From NCBI RefSeq assembly GCF_900105595.1, contig NZ_LT629784.1, positions 1,860,001-1,924,000 on the forward strand: DNA of 64,000 nucleotides, in the 5' to 3' direction. The notes under the pieces are model-generated. The model was not told where the DNA came from. It did no database searches and saw nothing but the letters and a program-made list of their open reading frames with translations. The stretch is from Stappia sp. ES.058 (lineage in GTDB: Bacteria > Pseudomonadota > Alphaproteobacteria > Rhizobiales > Stappiaceae). Of this stretch, positions 55,353-64,000 are shown piece after piece. The position numbers and the translations under genes were made by a program. The first letter of the stretch is position 1. Every line of letters starts with the position of its first letter.

Positions 55353-56885
55353 TCACCTCGCGCGACCAACAGCGATCCGTGCCTTGAGTCCAAGCAAACG
55401 GGCAAACTGCGTGGCCCGTTTCCGCAGCCTCTCGCCATCCAGAGCATCATATTCGGCAGGCAGCACGACAACCATTTCACCATCCACGACGGACACATCA
55501 ACCTTCGGCAATATGCCGGCAACCGATGCGCTCACCACCGATGCAAGGCGCAAGACCCCGCCAAGGATGCGCGCGCGCTCCTTCAGCCTCGTATGCGCCA
55601 GTTCACGGATCCTCGGCCCCAGAGCATCCTCCACCAGACCCTGATGACGATAAAACGCGGAGAGCGCCAGATAGGCCCGCCCCGCATGGTCGATCCCGAC
55701 GAAACCGGCATTCGAAATGATATTGAGGCTTTGTTCGCCGCGATAGTCGGGATGCGCACGCCACCCGATATCCGACAACAGGCAGCCGGCCGCCCTGAGG
55801 CGCCGCTCGTATTCCGTCTCGTCGATCCCGACGGCCGGAAACACCTTGTCGGTCCAGGCCACCAGCTCTTCCGAATAGGCGGGCGAGCGGGCACGCAGAA
55901 TGGACAGTTCCCGCGCCGCCTCGATCAGTGGGTCCTGGTGCTTGATGTCATCCGGCAGGAGATCGTAGAGAAGCCCTTCGCGCAGCCCGAGTGCCGACAT
56001 GACGACGCTCTCGGCTTTCGTGCGCTTCAGCACTCTCTCCATCACCACGGCGCCAAAGGGCAGCAGTTGGCGGCGCGCACGCGACACGACATCGATCATG
56101 CTCAGACTTTCCGGATCCCGCCGGGCAACAAGCTGACAGAACTCGATCGCCTCTTCGGCCGGGATCGAATAGTCGTGCATCACATGCAGCGGGTAGCCGT
56201 TCTGGTAAAGATGCAGCCGCGCAAGAGATCGCCACGTGCCGCCAACCGCATAAAACGGCTTCCCCGCGCCGATCGGTAGCCAATCAACGCCATTCAGCGC
56301 CTGCTCCGCGATCTTCTGCGCCTTGGCGGTCTTTCCATCCGCCTCTTCCTGCAGCCGGATGCCACCCAGCGGCAGGGTCTGGCCCCGTCCGATTTCCTCG
56401 TTGTTCAGCTCGACGAGTTCCAGGCTGCCGCCGCCAAGGTCGCCAACGATGCCGTCAGGCCGCCACATGCCGGACACGATGCCGAGAGCGGCCAGGCGCG
56501 CCTCGTCGCGCCCCGAGAGCAACCGCACGTCCTTTCGGCAGATGCGCTCGACTGTGTCGATAAACTCAGCGCCGTTTTCCGCATCGCGCGTTGCCGCCGT
56601 TGCCATGATGAACACATCGATGACACCGATCTGGTCGCACAACTGGCGAAACCGGGCGAGCGCACGCACCGCAATATCGACAGACCTGTCGGCAAGCCGC
56701 CCGGTCGCCCCGACACCACGCCCAAGCCCCGCAAGGACCTTCTCGTTGAAGAGAACCGTCGGAGTACGGGCATGGCGCTCATAGACAACAAGACGGATGG
56801 AGTTCGAACCGATGTCGATAACGGCAACGGGCCCGCTGCCGTTGAGCCGCCCGCGAACAATGTCCGTATGCGCCGCATCAGCCAC
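55353..56885 (-). CDS. ppx: Exopolyphosphatase / pppGpp phosphohydrolase (Ppx/GppA family)
   Basis: Degrades inorganic polyphosphate from the end, or pppGpp to ppGpp. The 510 residues have the ASKHA-fold phosphate loops [16 protein letters not shown] near the N-terminus and [17 protein letters not shown]. The C-terminal half (from about residue 320) is the HD-like helical domain with [20 protein letters not shown]. It overlaps ppk1 by eight bases, so the enzymes that make and break polyphosphate are cotranscribed, with ppk1 first. Confidence 0.93.
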   Translation of the reverse strand: MADAAHTDIVRGRLNGSGPVAVIDIGSNSIRLVVYERHARTPTVLFNEKVLAGLGRGVGATGRLADRSVDIAVRALARFRQLCDQIGVIDVFIMATAATRDAENGAEFIDTVERICRKDVRLLSGRDEARLAALGIVSGMWRPDGIVGDLGGGSLELVELNNEEIGRGQTLPLGGIRLQEEADGKTAKAQKIAEQALNGVDWLPIGAGKPFYAVGGTWRSLARLHLYQNGYPLHVMHDYSIPAEEAIEFCQLVARRDPESLSMIDVVSRARRQLLPFGAVVMERVLKRTKAESVVMSALGLREGLLYDLLPDDIKHQDPLIEAARELSILRARSPAYSEELVAWTDKVFPAVGIDETEYERRLRAAGCLLSDIGWRAHPDYRGEQSLNIISNAGFVGIDHAGRAYLALSAFYRHQGLVEDALGPRIRELAHTRLKERARILGGVLRLASVVSASVAGILPKVDVSVVDGEMVVVLPAEYDALDGERLRKRATQFARLLGLKARIAVGRAR

Positions 56886-59103
56886 CCGTTTTCGGCTCCG
56901 CGAATGATTTCGGGCTGTGGCTGCGCAGTGATTTTCCGCGTCCGGACAAGGATGGATTCGTCATGAAATACTGATGCGCATTGAAGCGCTTTTCTCCCCG
57001 AGAAAGCCGCACGCGTTCATGTCCCCCGTCGGCGAGAAGACGCCAGCTCTGCTGATTGTCCTTCAAGTTGGCGACCATGATCTGATCGAGCACCTGTTCG
57101 TGGACGGTCGGGGACAGCAGCGGAGCGAGCGTTTCCACGCGCCGGTCTATATTGCGCGGCATGAGGTCCGCCGAGCCGATATAGATCATCGCCTGCGGCG
57201 AGGGAAGCCCGTGCCCGTTGCCGAAACAGAAAATCCGGCTGTGCTCGAGAAAACGCCCGACGATCGACTTGGCGCGGATGTTGTCGGATAGCCCCGGTAT
57301 GCCGGGACGCAAGCAACAGATGCCCCGGATGACCAGATCGATCTGCACGCCGGCCTGGCTGGCGTCGTACAGCGCGTCGATGATGCCGGGATCGACGAGC
57401 GAGTTCATCTTCATCCAGATCTGAGCCGGGCGCCCCGCCTTTGCATGCTCCGCTTCGGCCGCGATCATGTCCGTCATCTCACGGCGCAACGTCACCGGCG
57501 ACACCATCATGTGCTGCAGTTCGACCGGTTCTGCATAGCCGGTGATGTAGTTGAAGATCTTCGCCGCCTCACGGCCGATCTCGGGGTCGGCGGTGAAATA
57601 GGAAAGGTCAGTGTAGATGCGAGCGGTAATCGGATGATAATTGCCCGTGCCGATATGGCAGTAGGTGCGCAGCTCCCCGTGTTCGCGCCGCACCACCATC
57701 GACAGTTTGGCGTGCGTCTTCAGTTCCAGAAAGCCGAACACCACCTGTACGCCGGCGCGCTCCAGATCCCGCGCCCAGCGGATGTTGGCCTCCTCGTCAA
57801 ACCGCGCCTTCAGCTCAACCAGCGCCGTGACGGACTTTCCCGCCTCGGCGGCTTCGGCAAGCGCCTTGACGATCGGGGAATTGTTGGAGGTCCTGTAGAG
57901 CGTCTGCTTGATCGCTACGACATCCGGATCCTGTGCTGCCTGGCGCAGGTACTGCACCACGACATCGAAGGATTCATACGGGTGGTGAACGATGATGTCC
58001 TTTTGCTGGATCGCTGCAAAGCAATCGCCGCCATGCTCGCGGATACGTTCGGGAAAGCGCGGCGTGAACGGCTCGAACTTCAGATCGTCGCGGTCGATGG
58101 ACACGAGCTGCGAGAGATTGTTCAACGCCAGCAGGCCGTCGACCCTGAAATTCTGCTCGGGTTCCACATCCAGCGCCTCGGCAACAAACTCGCTCAACGA
58201 GGCGGGCGTCGTATCCTCGATCTCAAGCCGGATCACCGATCCGCGGCGGCGGCGCTTGAGCGCGCTTTCGAAAAGGCGCACGAGATCCTCCGCCTCCTCC
58301 TCGATTTCCAGATCGGAATCGCGCACCACGCGAAACGCGCCCTTCCCCCGGATTTCATAGCCGGGGAACAGCCGCGTGATGAAGAGGCCGACGGCGTTCT
58401 CGATGGTGATGAACCGCGCGCCGGGCTGGCTCTCGGTCTCCGGCAGTCTTACGAAACGCTCCACCTGGGACGGAATGCGCAGGAGCGCCGTCATGCCGCG
58501 CCCGCCCTTTTCCGGCGCAAGTTCAAGCGCCAGCGAGAAGCCGAGGTTGGCAATGAACGGGAACGGGTGGGCCGGATCGATCGCCAGCGGGGTCAGCATC
58601 GGGAAGATATGAGCGAGGAAATACTCCTCGAGCCAGGCCATGTCTGAGGGCGAGAGATCCGCCCCCTCGACGATCGCCACGCCCTCGCCGGCCAGCAGCT
58701 TGCGCATCTCGCGCCAAACGTCCTGTTGCTCGGCCTGCAGGGCAAGACCCGCGCTCGCCACGCGCTCCAGTTGTTCCGCAGGTGTCAGGCCGTCGAGGGA
58801 CCGGGTGGAGACGCCCTCCCGCATCTGGGCGCTCAGTCCCGCAACCCGGACCATGAAGAACTCGTCGAGATTGTTGGCGGAGATCGACAGGAACCGAAGC
58901 CGCTCGAGCAGTGGATGCGAGGTATTTTCCGCTTCCTCCAGAACCCGACGATTGAACTGCAGCCAGGACAGCTCCCGATTGATGAACCGGCTCGGATGTC
59001 CAGCGAGCGCCTCGGCTGCATCCGATCCGCCCGTATCAACGCCCGCTGGCGCTACGACCGTCTTGGTGTCCGGTGCCGATGGTGTCGCGCTGCTGTCGTT
59101 CAT
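56878..59103 (-). CDS. ppk1: Polyphosphate kinase 1
   Basis: Builds polyphosphate from ATP. The 741 residues have an Ala/Pro-rich 35-residue extension, the N-terminal domain ([19 protein letters not shown]), the head domain, and the C-terminal phospholipase-D-like domains with the autophosphorylated His in [20 protein letters not shown] / [20 protein letters not shown]. The [26 protein letters not shown] region ([20 protein letters not shown]) and RRVETLAPL complete the family pattern. It precedes ppx and follows hdaA on the same strand. Confidence 0.96.
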   Translation of the reverse strand: MNDSSATPSAPDTKTVVAPAGVDTGGSDAAEALAGHPSRFINRELSWLQFNRRVLEEAENTSHPLLERLRFLSISANNLDEFFMVRVAGLSAQMREGVSTRSLDGLTPAEQLERVASAGLALQAEQQDVWREMRKLLAGEGVAIVEGADLSPSDMAWLEEYFLAHIFPMLTPLAIDPAHPFPFIANLGFSLALELAPEKGGRGMTALLRIPSQVERFVRLPETESQPGARFITIENAVGLFITRLFPGYEIRGKGAFRVVRDSDLEIEEEAEDLVRLFESALKRRRRGSVIRLEIEDTTPASLSEFVAEALDVEPEQNFRVDGLLALNNLSQLVSIDRDDLKFEPFTPRFPERIREHGGDCFAAIQQKDIIVHHPYESFDVVVQYLRQAAQDPDVVAIKQTLYRTSNNSPIVKALAEAAEAGKSVTALVELKARFDEEANIRWARDLERAGVQVVFGFLELKTHAKLSMVVRREHGELRTYCHIGTGNYHPITARIYTDLSYFTADPEIGREAAKIFNYITGYAEPVELQHMMVSPVTLRREMTDMIAAEAEHAKAGRPAQIWMKMNSLVDPGIIDALYDASQAGVQIDLVIRGICCLRPGIPGLSDNIRAKSIVGRFLEHSRIFCFGNGHGLPSPQAMIYIGSADLMPRNIDRRVETLAPLLSPTVHEQVLDQIMVANLKDNQQSWRLLADGGHERVRLSRGEKRFNAHQYFMTNPSLSGRGKSLRSHSPKSFAEPKTGG

Positions 59104-59201
59104 TGGTGTCTCCTGTTGGGCTGCGGCAATACCGTTTGGGGCTCCCGCGGTCCCTGCACCCTACCCGATCGGTTTGACGGTTTTGCATCACCCGGCAAAG
59201 C

Positions 59202-59885
59202 TTATTTCGCGTCCGCAAGAACCTGAGCGGCAAGCGGACGCGTAATCTTGCGTCCGGCGGCCAGCGACGCGCGGTCGAGGGCATCGACCAAAACTTGCGC
59301 CGCAGCCACGGAGCGTTCCATTCGCACCACAAGATAGTCAACCACCGCCGGATCGATGTCGATCTGTCGATCCGAGAAAAGCTTGACCAACACCTGTCGC
59401 AACAATCCGTCGTCGGGCTCAAGGATTTCAACCGGCGTCGCGGCCCGCAGGCGCGAGGCAAGGTCCGGGAGCTGCAAGCCCCAGCTGATCGGCCAGGTGC
59501 GAGAGGTGATCAGCACAGCCGCTCCCCGGTCGCGCGCAAGGTTCAGCAAATGGAAGAGCGCAGTCTCATCAAACCCGCGATGCGTATCCTCCACGGCAAC
59601 CGCTCCAGGTGCCACCAATGTCTCCATGTCGGCGCCCGCCAGTTGCGACGCCTCGACGAGCGCGCCGCCGCTCTCCGCAAGCCAGATCTGGGTCAGATGG
59701 CTCTTGCCCGATCCGATGGGCCCTGCGAGCAGCGTGACCGAAGCCGGCCAGGCCGGCCAGGCATCGATCAACCCGAAAGCCGCCTCGTTGGAGGCGCCGA
59801 TGAGGAAGTCGTCGCGCCCCTGCGCCGCCTGGTGCGGAAGCACCAGTGGCAACTGGCTGTCGGCTTGCCTGCCCGGATCAACCAT
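59202..59885 (-). CDS. hdaA: DnaA-related regulatory inactivator HdaA
   Basis: With the sliding clamp, Hda stimulates ATP hydrolysis by DnaA to limit replication to once per cycle. The 227 residues start MVDPGRQADSQLPLVLPHQA; the LPL near residue 11-14 is within the region where the clamp-binding motif sits. The AAA+ core has a Walker A-like LLAGPIGSGKSHLTQIW, a Walker B-like VAVEDTHRG and sensor segment VLITSRTWP. It lacks a DNA-binding C-terminal domain, separating it from DnaA. It overlaps the upstream permease gene by eight bases. Confidence 0.9.
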   Translation of the reverse strand: MVDPGRQADSQLPLVLPHQAAQGRDDFLIGASNEAAFGLIDAWPAWPASVTLLAGPIGSGKSHLTQIWLAESGGALVEASQLAGADMETLVAPGAVAVEDTHRGFDETALFHLLNLARDRGAAVLITSRTWPISWGLQLPDLASRLRAATPVEILEPDDGLLRQVLVKLFSDRQIDIDPAVVDYLVVRMERSVAAAQVLVDALDRASLAAGRKITRPLAAQVLADAK

Positions 59886-60966
59886 CCCGGTCACCCGCCC
59901 GCGAGCCGCCCGTCCCCGAATAGAGCGAGCTCGCCATATATTGGGAGAGCACAAATCGCGCCAGCACACCGATCATTGCCGCCGCCGGCACCGCGATCAG
60001 CATACCAACGAAGCCGAAGAGGTAACCGAAGGCGAACAGCGCAAACATCAGCCACACGGGATGCAGGCCGACCGTCTTGCCGACAAGCTTCGGCTGCAGG
60101 ACGTTGCCTTCCAGGAACTGGCCAACCGCAAAAACGACGAGCACCGCGCCAATCATGACCCAGTCCGGCCAGAACTGCACCAAGGCCACCCCCAGCGACA
60201 CCACGAGACCAAGGGTTGCACCGACGTAGGGAATGAAGCTTACGAGACCGGCGCCAATGCCGATCAGCAGGCCGAAGTTGAGCCCGACAGCGGCAAGCCC
60301 GATGGCATAGAAGGCGCCAAGCAGGACGCACACACTCAACTGGCCCCGCAAGAACCCGGCAACGGCCGTGTCCATTTCCTTGGCCAGCCGCTCCACCTTG
60401 TCACGATGCTGGCGCGGCAGCCATCCGTCGACCCGCTCGACCATATGGTCCCAGTCGAGCAGCAGATAGAAGGCGACCACGGGCGTCACCACGAAAAGCG
60501 ACAGCACCGAGAGCAGCGCCTGACCGCCGTTCCAAAGCGATTTGGCGACCCCTGCGATCCAACCGGCGCCCTCGCCGAGCAATCCACCAACACTCGACTT
60601 GAGGTCCGCACCGCTAATACCCAGAACTTCAAAGGCCCGCTGGCCGATGTTTTCCGTCATCAGTTTCTGAAGCGCGCCGACAAGCTTCGGGAGCTCCGAC
60701 AAGAACGCTGATAGCTGGTTGCCGAGAACCGGCAGCAACAGCAACAGGATAAGCATGAACATGACGACAAAGACGGCGAGAATCGCAATCGTCGCGGCAA
60801 GCCTTGGCAAACCGCGGCGCTCGAGCCAGTCGGCAACCGGATCCAGCAGATAGGCAAGCGCCATTCCGGCGACGAATGGCAGCAGAATAGGGCTGAACAC
60901 ATAGACGAACGCGGAGAATGCCGCGAAGGATCCAAGCCAAAAATAGAGTTGCCGCTTCAAGGTCAA
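59878..60966 (-). CDS. AI-2E family permease
   Basis: A 362-residue membrane protein with about eight spans. Family features are the two N-terminal helices (LGSFAAFSAFVYVFSPILLPF, GMALAYLLDPVADWLERRG), a charged extracytoplasmic loop and the C-terminal SFIPYVGATLGLVVSLGVAL and FAVGQFLEGNVLQPKLVGKTVGLHPVWLMFALFAFG-type region. Substrates in this family vary (autoinducer-2 export, Na+/Li+ antiport) and cannot be told here. Immediate coupling to hdaA is typical of Rhizobiales and seems to reflect conserved order. Confidence 0.9.
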   Translation of the reverse strand: MTLKRQLYFWLGSFAAFSAFVYVFSPILLPFVAGMALAYLLDPVADWLERRGLPRLAATIAILAVFVVMFMLILLLLLPVLGNQLSAFLSELPKLVGALQKLMTENIGQRAFEVLGISGADLKSSVGGLLGEGAGWIAGVAKSLWNGGQALLSVLSLFVVTPVVAFYLLLDWDHMVERVDGWLPRQHRDKVERLAKEMDTAVAGFLRGQLSVCVLLGAFYAIGLAAVGLNFGLLIGIGAGLVSFIPYVGATLGLVVSLGVALVQFWPDWVMIGAVLVVFAVGQFLEGNVLQPKLVGKTVGLHPVWLMFALFAFGYLFGFVGMLIAVPAAAMIGVLARFVLSQYMASSLYSGTGGSRAGDRDG

Positions 60967-61030
60967 GATGGTTCGTCCCGTCTTCGCCGATCCGCACAGC
61001 GGGTGTGGAACGGTTCTTTTGTCTGGGCGA

Positions 61031-61576
61031 TCACGATGCGGAGTCCGCTGCCGTCATATGGCGCAGCCACGCCAGCAGATAGGCAGCCGCAGACAGAAGC
61101 GTCAAGATCGCGGTCGCAAGGATCATGGTGTTTTCCAGCCATGGCACCCGGACACCGAAGGCCGCCTTGCCCAAAAGTGTCGCGGCCGTCACGATCTGGA
61201 AGACAGTGGTCGCCTTGCTGATGAAAAACGGCCTGATTTCCATTGGGCGGCCCATGATCCACGACAGGTTGACGGCTCCAACGATCAGCAGGTCACGCGC
61301 GGTTACGGCAATGACCAGCCATACCGGCAACAGCCCGGCAAACAGGAGCGAGAGATAGACCGCGACCAGCAACGCCTTGTCGGCAATCGGGTCGAGATAG
61401 GCGCCGAGCTGGCTTTGCATGTCGAACCGCCGGGCGATGTAGCCGTCGACACCGTCGGAGATCCCCGACAGAACGAACAGCCAGAAGGCCGCAGCGAAGA
61501 AACCGTCCGCGATCAGCCACACGACGACGGGAACACCGAGCAGACGGGCAATGGTGATAAGATTGGGTAGAGTCAC
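61031..61576 (-). CDS. CDP-alcohol phosphatidyltransferase (PgsA-like)
   Basis: Membrane enzyme moving a phosphatidyl group from CDP-diacylglycerol to an alcohol, probably glycerol-3-phosphate. The 181 residues from GTG 61576 begin [20 protein letters not shown] and contain the full CDP-OH-P motif [27 protein letters not shown] (D-G-A-R-G-D-D). Five to six spans follow, for example [24 protein letters not shown] lies seven bases before the GTG. The frame continues open upstream over purM on the other strand, but that is a GC-driven antisense frame. Confidence 0.88.
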   Translation of the reverse strand: MTLPNLITIARLLGVPVVVWLIADGFFAAAFWLFVLSGISDGVDGYIARRFDMQSQLGAYLDPIADKALLVAVYLSLLFAGLLPVWLVIAVTARDLLIVGAVNLSWIMGRPMEIRPFFISKATTVFQIVTAATLLGKAAFGVRVPWLENTMILATAILTLLSAAAYLLAWLRHMTAADSAS

Positions 61577-61681
61577 GCCTGCGCCTCGTCTGACCTTGTG
61601 AACAGGCACCCGGGTTTTTCTTGCATTCGCGACTTTCTGTGTTTGTATGCGCGCCCTGATCAGGGTTTCGGAGACAATAGC

Positions 61682-62764
61682 ATGAGCGAGGCAAGCCCTT
61701 CGGGTGGCAACGGCCTGAGCTACGCCGATGCAGGTGTGGATATCGACGCGGGCAACGCCCTCGTCAAGCGGATCAAGCCCCTTGTGAAGGCCACCGCCCG
61801 GCCCGGTGCGGATGGCGAGATCGGCGGCTTTGGCGGTGTCTTCGACCTCAAGGCAGCCGGCTTCACCGACCCTGTGCTCGTCGCGGCCAACGACGGCGTC
61901 GGCACCAAGCTCAAGATCGCCATCGACAGCGCGCAACACGACACGGTCGGCATCGATCTGGTGGCGATGTGCGTCAACGACCTCGTCGTCCAGGGTGCGG
62001 AGCCGTTGTTCTTCCTCGATTATTATGCCTGCGGCGCGCTCGACATCGAGACCGCCACCGCCGTTGTCGCCGGCATCGCGGAAGGCTGCCGGCGCGCGGG
62101 CTGTGCGCTGATCGGCGGCGAGACCGCCGAAATGCCCGGCATGTATGGCGACAAGGACTATGACCTCGCGGGCTTTGCCGTCGGTGCGGCGGAACGCGGC
62201 AACCTGCTGCCGCGCGGCAACGCCATGGTCGGCGACGTGCTGCTCGCGCTCGGGTCCTCCGGTGTTCATTCCAACGGCTATTCGCTGGTCCGCAAGATCG
62301 TCGAGCGCTCGGGCCTCGACTGGAGCGCGGATGCGCCCTTCGCCCACGGCACAAGCCTCGGCGAGGCGCTGATGACGCCGACACGGATCTACGTGAAACC
62401 GCTGCTCGCAGCCCTCAAGGCCGGTCCCGGCATCAAGGCGCTTGCGCATATCACCGGCGGCGGCCTGCCGGAAAATCTGCCCCGCGTGCTGCCCGAAACG
62501 CTTGCGGCGCGGATCGACCTCAACGCCCTCTCCGTGCCGCCCGTCTTCGGTTGGCTCGCGTCGACCGGCGGCGTCGCCCAGTCGGAGATGCTGCGCACCT
62601 TCAACTGCGGCGTCGGCATGGTGGTCGCCGTTTCGGCCGACAGCGCCGACGCGGTCGCCGAGGTGCTTCGTGGCGAGGGCGAGACTGTCATCCGCATCGG
62701 GACGCTCGAGCCGCGCACCGCCGGCGGCGAAGCCGTCATCTTCGACGGGACCCTGGCGCTTTGA
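61682..62764 (+). CDS. purM: Phosphoribosylformylglycinamidine cyclo-ligase
   Basis: AIR synthetase, the fifth step of purine synthesis, closing the imidazole ring with ATP. The 360 residues start [20 protein letters not shown] and show the ATP-binding segment [49 protein letters not shown] and [14 protein letters not shown]. It overlaps purN by four bases (TTGA), and the two genes are divergent from pgsA. Confidence 0.96.
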   Translation: MSEASPSGGNGLSYADAGVDIDAGNALVKRIKPLVKATARPGADGEIGGFGGVFDLKAAGFTDPVLVAANDGVGTKLKIAIDSAQHDTVGIDLVAMCVNDLVVQGAEPLFFLDYYACGALDIETATAVVAGIAEGCRRAGCALIGGETAEMPGMYGDKDYDLAGFAVGAAERGNLLPRGNAMVGDVLLALGSSGVHSNGYSLVRKIVERSGLDWSADAPFAHGTSLGEALMTPTRIYVKPLLAALKAGPGIKALAHITGGGLPENLPRVLPETLAARIDLNALSVPPVFGWLASTGGVAQSEMLRTFNCGVGMVVAVSADSADAVAEVLRGEGETVIRIGTLEPRTAGGEAVIFDGTLAL

Positions 62765-63426
62765 CCACGACATCAAGCCGCCGGCGCACCGCCATTCTCG
62801 TCTCCGGGCGCGGCTCCAACATGACGGCCCTGCTCGCAGCCGCAGCCGATCCGGCTTTTCCAGCGCGCATCGACGTGGTGATCGCCAATGTGCCAGGCGC
62901 ACCGGCCCTTGAGAAGGCCACCGCGGCCGGGATCGAGGCTCTCGCGGTCGACCATCGCGGCCCAGGCGGGCGCAAGGCCTTCGAGGAACGGCTCGACGCC
63001 GAGCTGCGCGCCCGCGACATCGAGCTCATATGCCTCGCCGGTTTCATGCGGATCCTGACGCCCTGGTTCGTCGATCGCTGGAAGGATCGGCTGATCAACA
63101 TCCACCCGGCGCTGCTGCCGGCCTTCAAGGGTCTCGACACCCACGCCCGCGCCCTCGCTGAAGGCTGTCGCATTCACGGTGCCACCGTGCATTTCGTGCG
63201 CTCCGAGATGGACACCGGACCGGTAATCGCGCAGGGCGCAGTTGCCGTCAGGCAGGATGACACGCCGGAAACGCTCGGCGCACGGGTGCTGGCGGTAGAG
63301 CATGCGATCTATCCGCAGGCTTTGAGGCTCGTCGCCTCCGGGGCCTACGAGATCAACGACATGCGCGTGTGCGCCAGCGAAGGCGAATCCACCACGCCAG
63401 CCGCTCTGATCGTACCGGGAGGCTGA
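62761..63426 (+). CDS. purN: Phosphoribosylglycinamide formyltransferase
   Basis: Transfers a formyl group from 10-formyl-tetrahydrofolate to GAR in purine synthesis. The 221 residues have the nucleotide-binding [15 protein letters not shown], the catalytic region [20 protein letters not shown] with Asn, His and the downstream Asp in [14 protein letters not shown]. The start is most likely TTG 62761, overlapping the purM stop (TTGA); there is no ATG or GTG between it and the conserved core. A 40-residue tail beyond the domain is common in alphaproteobacteria. Confidence 0.94.
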   Translation: MTTTSSRRRTAILVSGRGSNMTALLAAAADPAFPARIDVVIANVPGAPALEKATAAGIEALAVDHRGPGGRKAFEERLDAELRARDIELICLAGFMRILTPWFVDRWKDRLINIHPALLPAFKGLDTHARALAEGCRIHGATVHFVRSEMDTGPVIAQGAVAVRQDDTPETLGARVLAVEHAIYPQALRLVASGAYEINDMRVCASEGESTTPAALIVPGG

Positions 63427-63436
63427 CGGGCGCAGA

Positions 63437-64000
63437 TTATCCAGTCGCACGCGCCAACGGCTCGCTGGTTTCCAGCGGCCTGCAGTCCGACTCCGCCTTC
63501 ATCAAAGCCCACCATTCGGCGTAGAGACGCTTGCGTCCGCGCGGCGGTTTCGCGTCCAGAACGGTCATCTCCAGCATGCGATCGGTCCTGAAACTCCGGT
63601 AGTCCTGGCGAAGCTCGCACCAGGCCGCCAGCACCCGCGCGCGCTCGAAGAAGGCCAGAACGATCGGCCAGACGACGCGCCGTTCCGGATCACGTCCGGG
63701 CACCTGGTAGAGTATCTCGACCTTGTGCCCGGATCGCAGCCCCTCTCGCAAGCGTCCAAGCTCGATCCTGTCTTTCGGCAACGCGTCCGGTGACGGCGCA
63801 TAAAGCGGCGCATCGAGAAACCCGTCGCGAAGACCGCCGGGCAGCACCGCCGCAATCTTGGCGACCGCATCACGGGCGGTCCGCGAAATCGCGTCATCGC
63901 CGCGCGTCTCGGCCATGCGCAGGCCGAGCATGACAATCTCAAGTTCCTCGGCGCTGAACATCAGCGGAGGCAGATCATAGCCGTCCTCAAGCACATAACC
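63437..64000 (-). CDS. WYL-domain transcriptional regulator (N-terminus outside window)
   Basis: The 187 visible codons are open to the edge, so the start lies beyond 64000. The segment DGYDLPPLMFSAEELEIVML is typical of the region after the HTH in YafY-type regulators, and KVEILYQVPG, RRVVWPIVLAFF, RARVLAAWCELRQDYRSFR with RTDRML form a WYL domain, thought to bind a ligand such as nucleotides. The helix-turn-helix half is not visible. It converges on purN, with 10 bp between stop codons. Confidence 0.85.
   Translation of the reverse strand, partial: GYVLEDGYDLPPLMFSAEELEIVMLGLRMAETRGDDAISRTARDAVAKIAAVLPGGLRDGFLDAPLYAPSPDALPKDRIELGRLREGLRSGHKVEILYQVPGRDPERRVVWPIVLAFFERARVLAAWCELRQDYRSFRTDRMLEMTVLDAKPPRGRKRLYAEWWALMKAESDCRPLETSEPLARATG

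Noticed and set aside
61577..62902. N-terminal extension of the PgsA frame running antisense through purM
   Set aside because: PgsA similarity starts at the GTG at 61576 with its own ribosome-binding site; the rest is a GC-driven mirror of purM.
1..64000. CRISPR array, prophage, rRNA/tRNA genes or an intact transposase
   Set aside because: I read for direct repeats with spacers, phage genes, conserved RNA motifs and transposase motifs and found none.

Overview
The window is GC-rich chromosomal DNA from an alphaproteobacterium, most likely a Hyphomicrobiales (Rhizobiales) member near the Stappiaceae (Roseibium/Labrenzia/Stappia-like). This rests on gene content and order: the serS-surE-pcm-nlpD-like, tatABC, scpAB-nagZ-SPOR-argS-dgt / erpA-xth set, an ExoR homologue, a SUF operon led by a second cysteine desulfurase, an NDUFA12-type complex I accessory protein, a B12-dependent ribonucleotide reductase, ppk-ppx-hdaA and purMN. 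It is inferred from the sequence alone. I see no rRNA, tRNA, CRISPR array, prophage or intact insertion sequence.

Layout. 1-15113 is almost entirely minus strand: dgt, argS, a large SPOR-domain protein, nagZ, scpA, scpB, an orphan FbpC-like ABC ATPase, tatA, tatB, tatC, serS, surE, pcm and a LysM lipoprotein cut by the window edge. From 15372 the plus strand carries erpA, xth and a small Cys-rich exported protein, facing exoR. 18609-25628 is plus strand: parE, a sulfotransferase-like protein, a YqaA/DedA-type membrane protein, a small exported protein, a DEAD-box helicase and a diguanylate cyclase. 25809-33149 is the minus-strand SUF Fe-S assembly operon with a 57-residue membrane protein embedded between sufB and sufC. 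A hydrolase, the NDUFA12-like protein and a response regulator follow, then nrdJ (36304-40032) behind two NrdR-like boxes. 40212-49988 is accessory-like: an unknown gene beside a secreted protein with two SecD-P1-head-like units, an FKBP isomerase, a methyltransferase, a lipoprotein DD-carboxypeptidase, a CSS/EAL phosphodiesterase, a PfkB kinase and two tandem paralogous exported proteins of unknown function. 50118-64000 holds an MsbA-like exporter, aspS, rnd, ppx, ppk1, hdaA, an AI-2E-type permease, pgsA, purM, purN and a WYL-domain regulator cut by the edge.

The most unusual things are non-coding or uncharacterised. First, a diverged family of about 190-270 bp elements with inverted-repeat ends is present in three copies (1737-2002, 13631-13899, 22030-22221). 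Each lies between co-directional genes and all have the same orientation relative to transcription; one supplies the stop codon of dgt. Second, there is a tandem pair of exported paralogues at 46685-49988. Third, there is a small secreted protein with two apparent SecD-head-like repeats at 40630-41280. Regulatory candidates are an Irr-type iron control element near the SUF operon, tandem NrdR boxes exactly 31 bp apart before nrdJ, and a perfect 17-bp palindrome before the response regulator.
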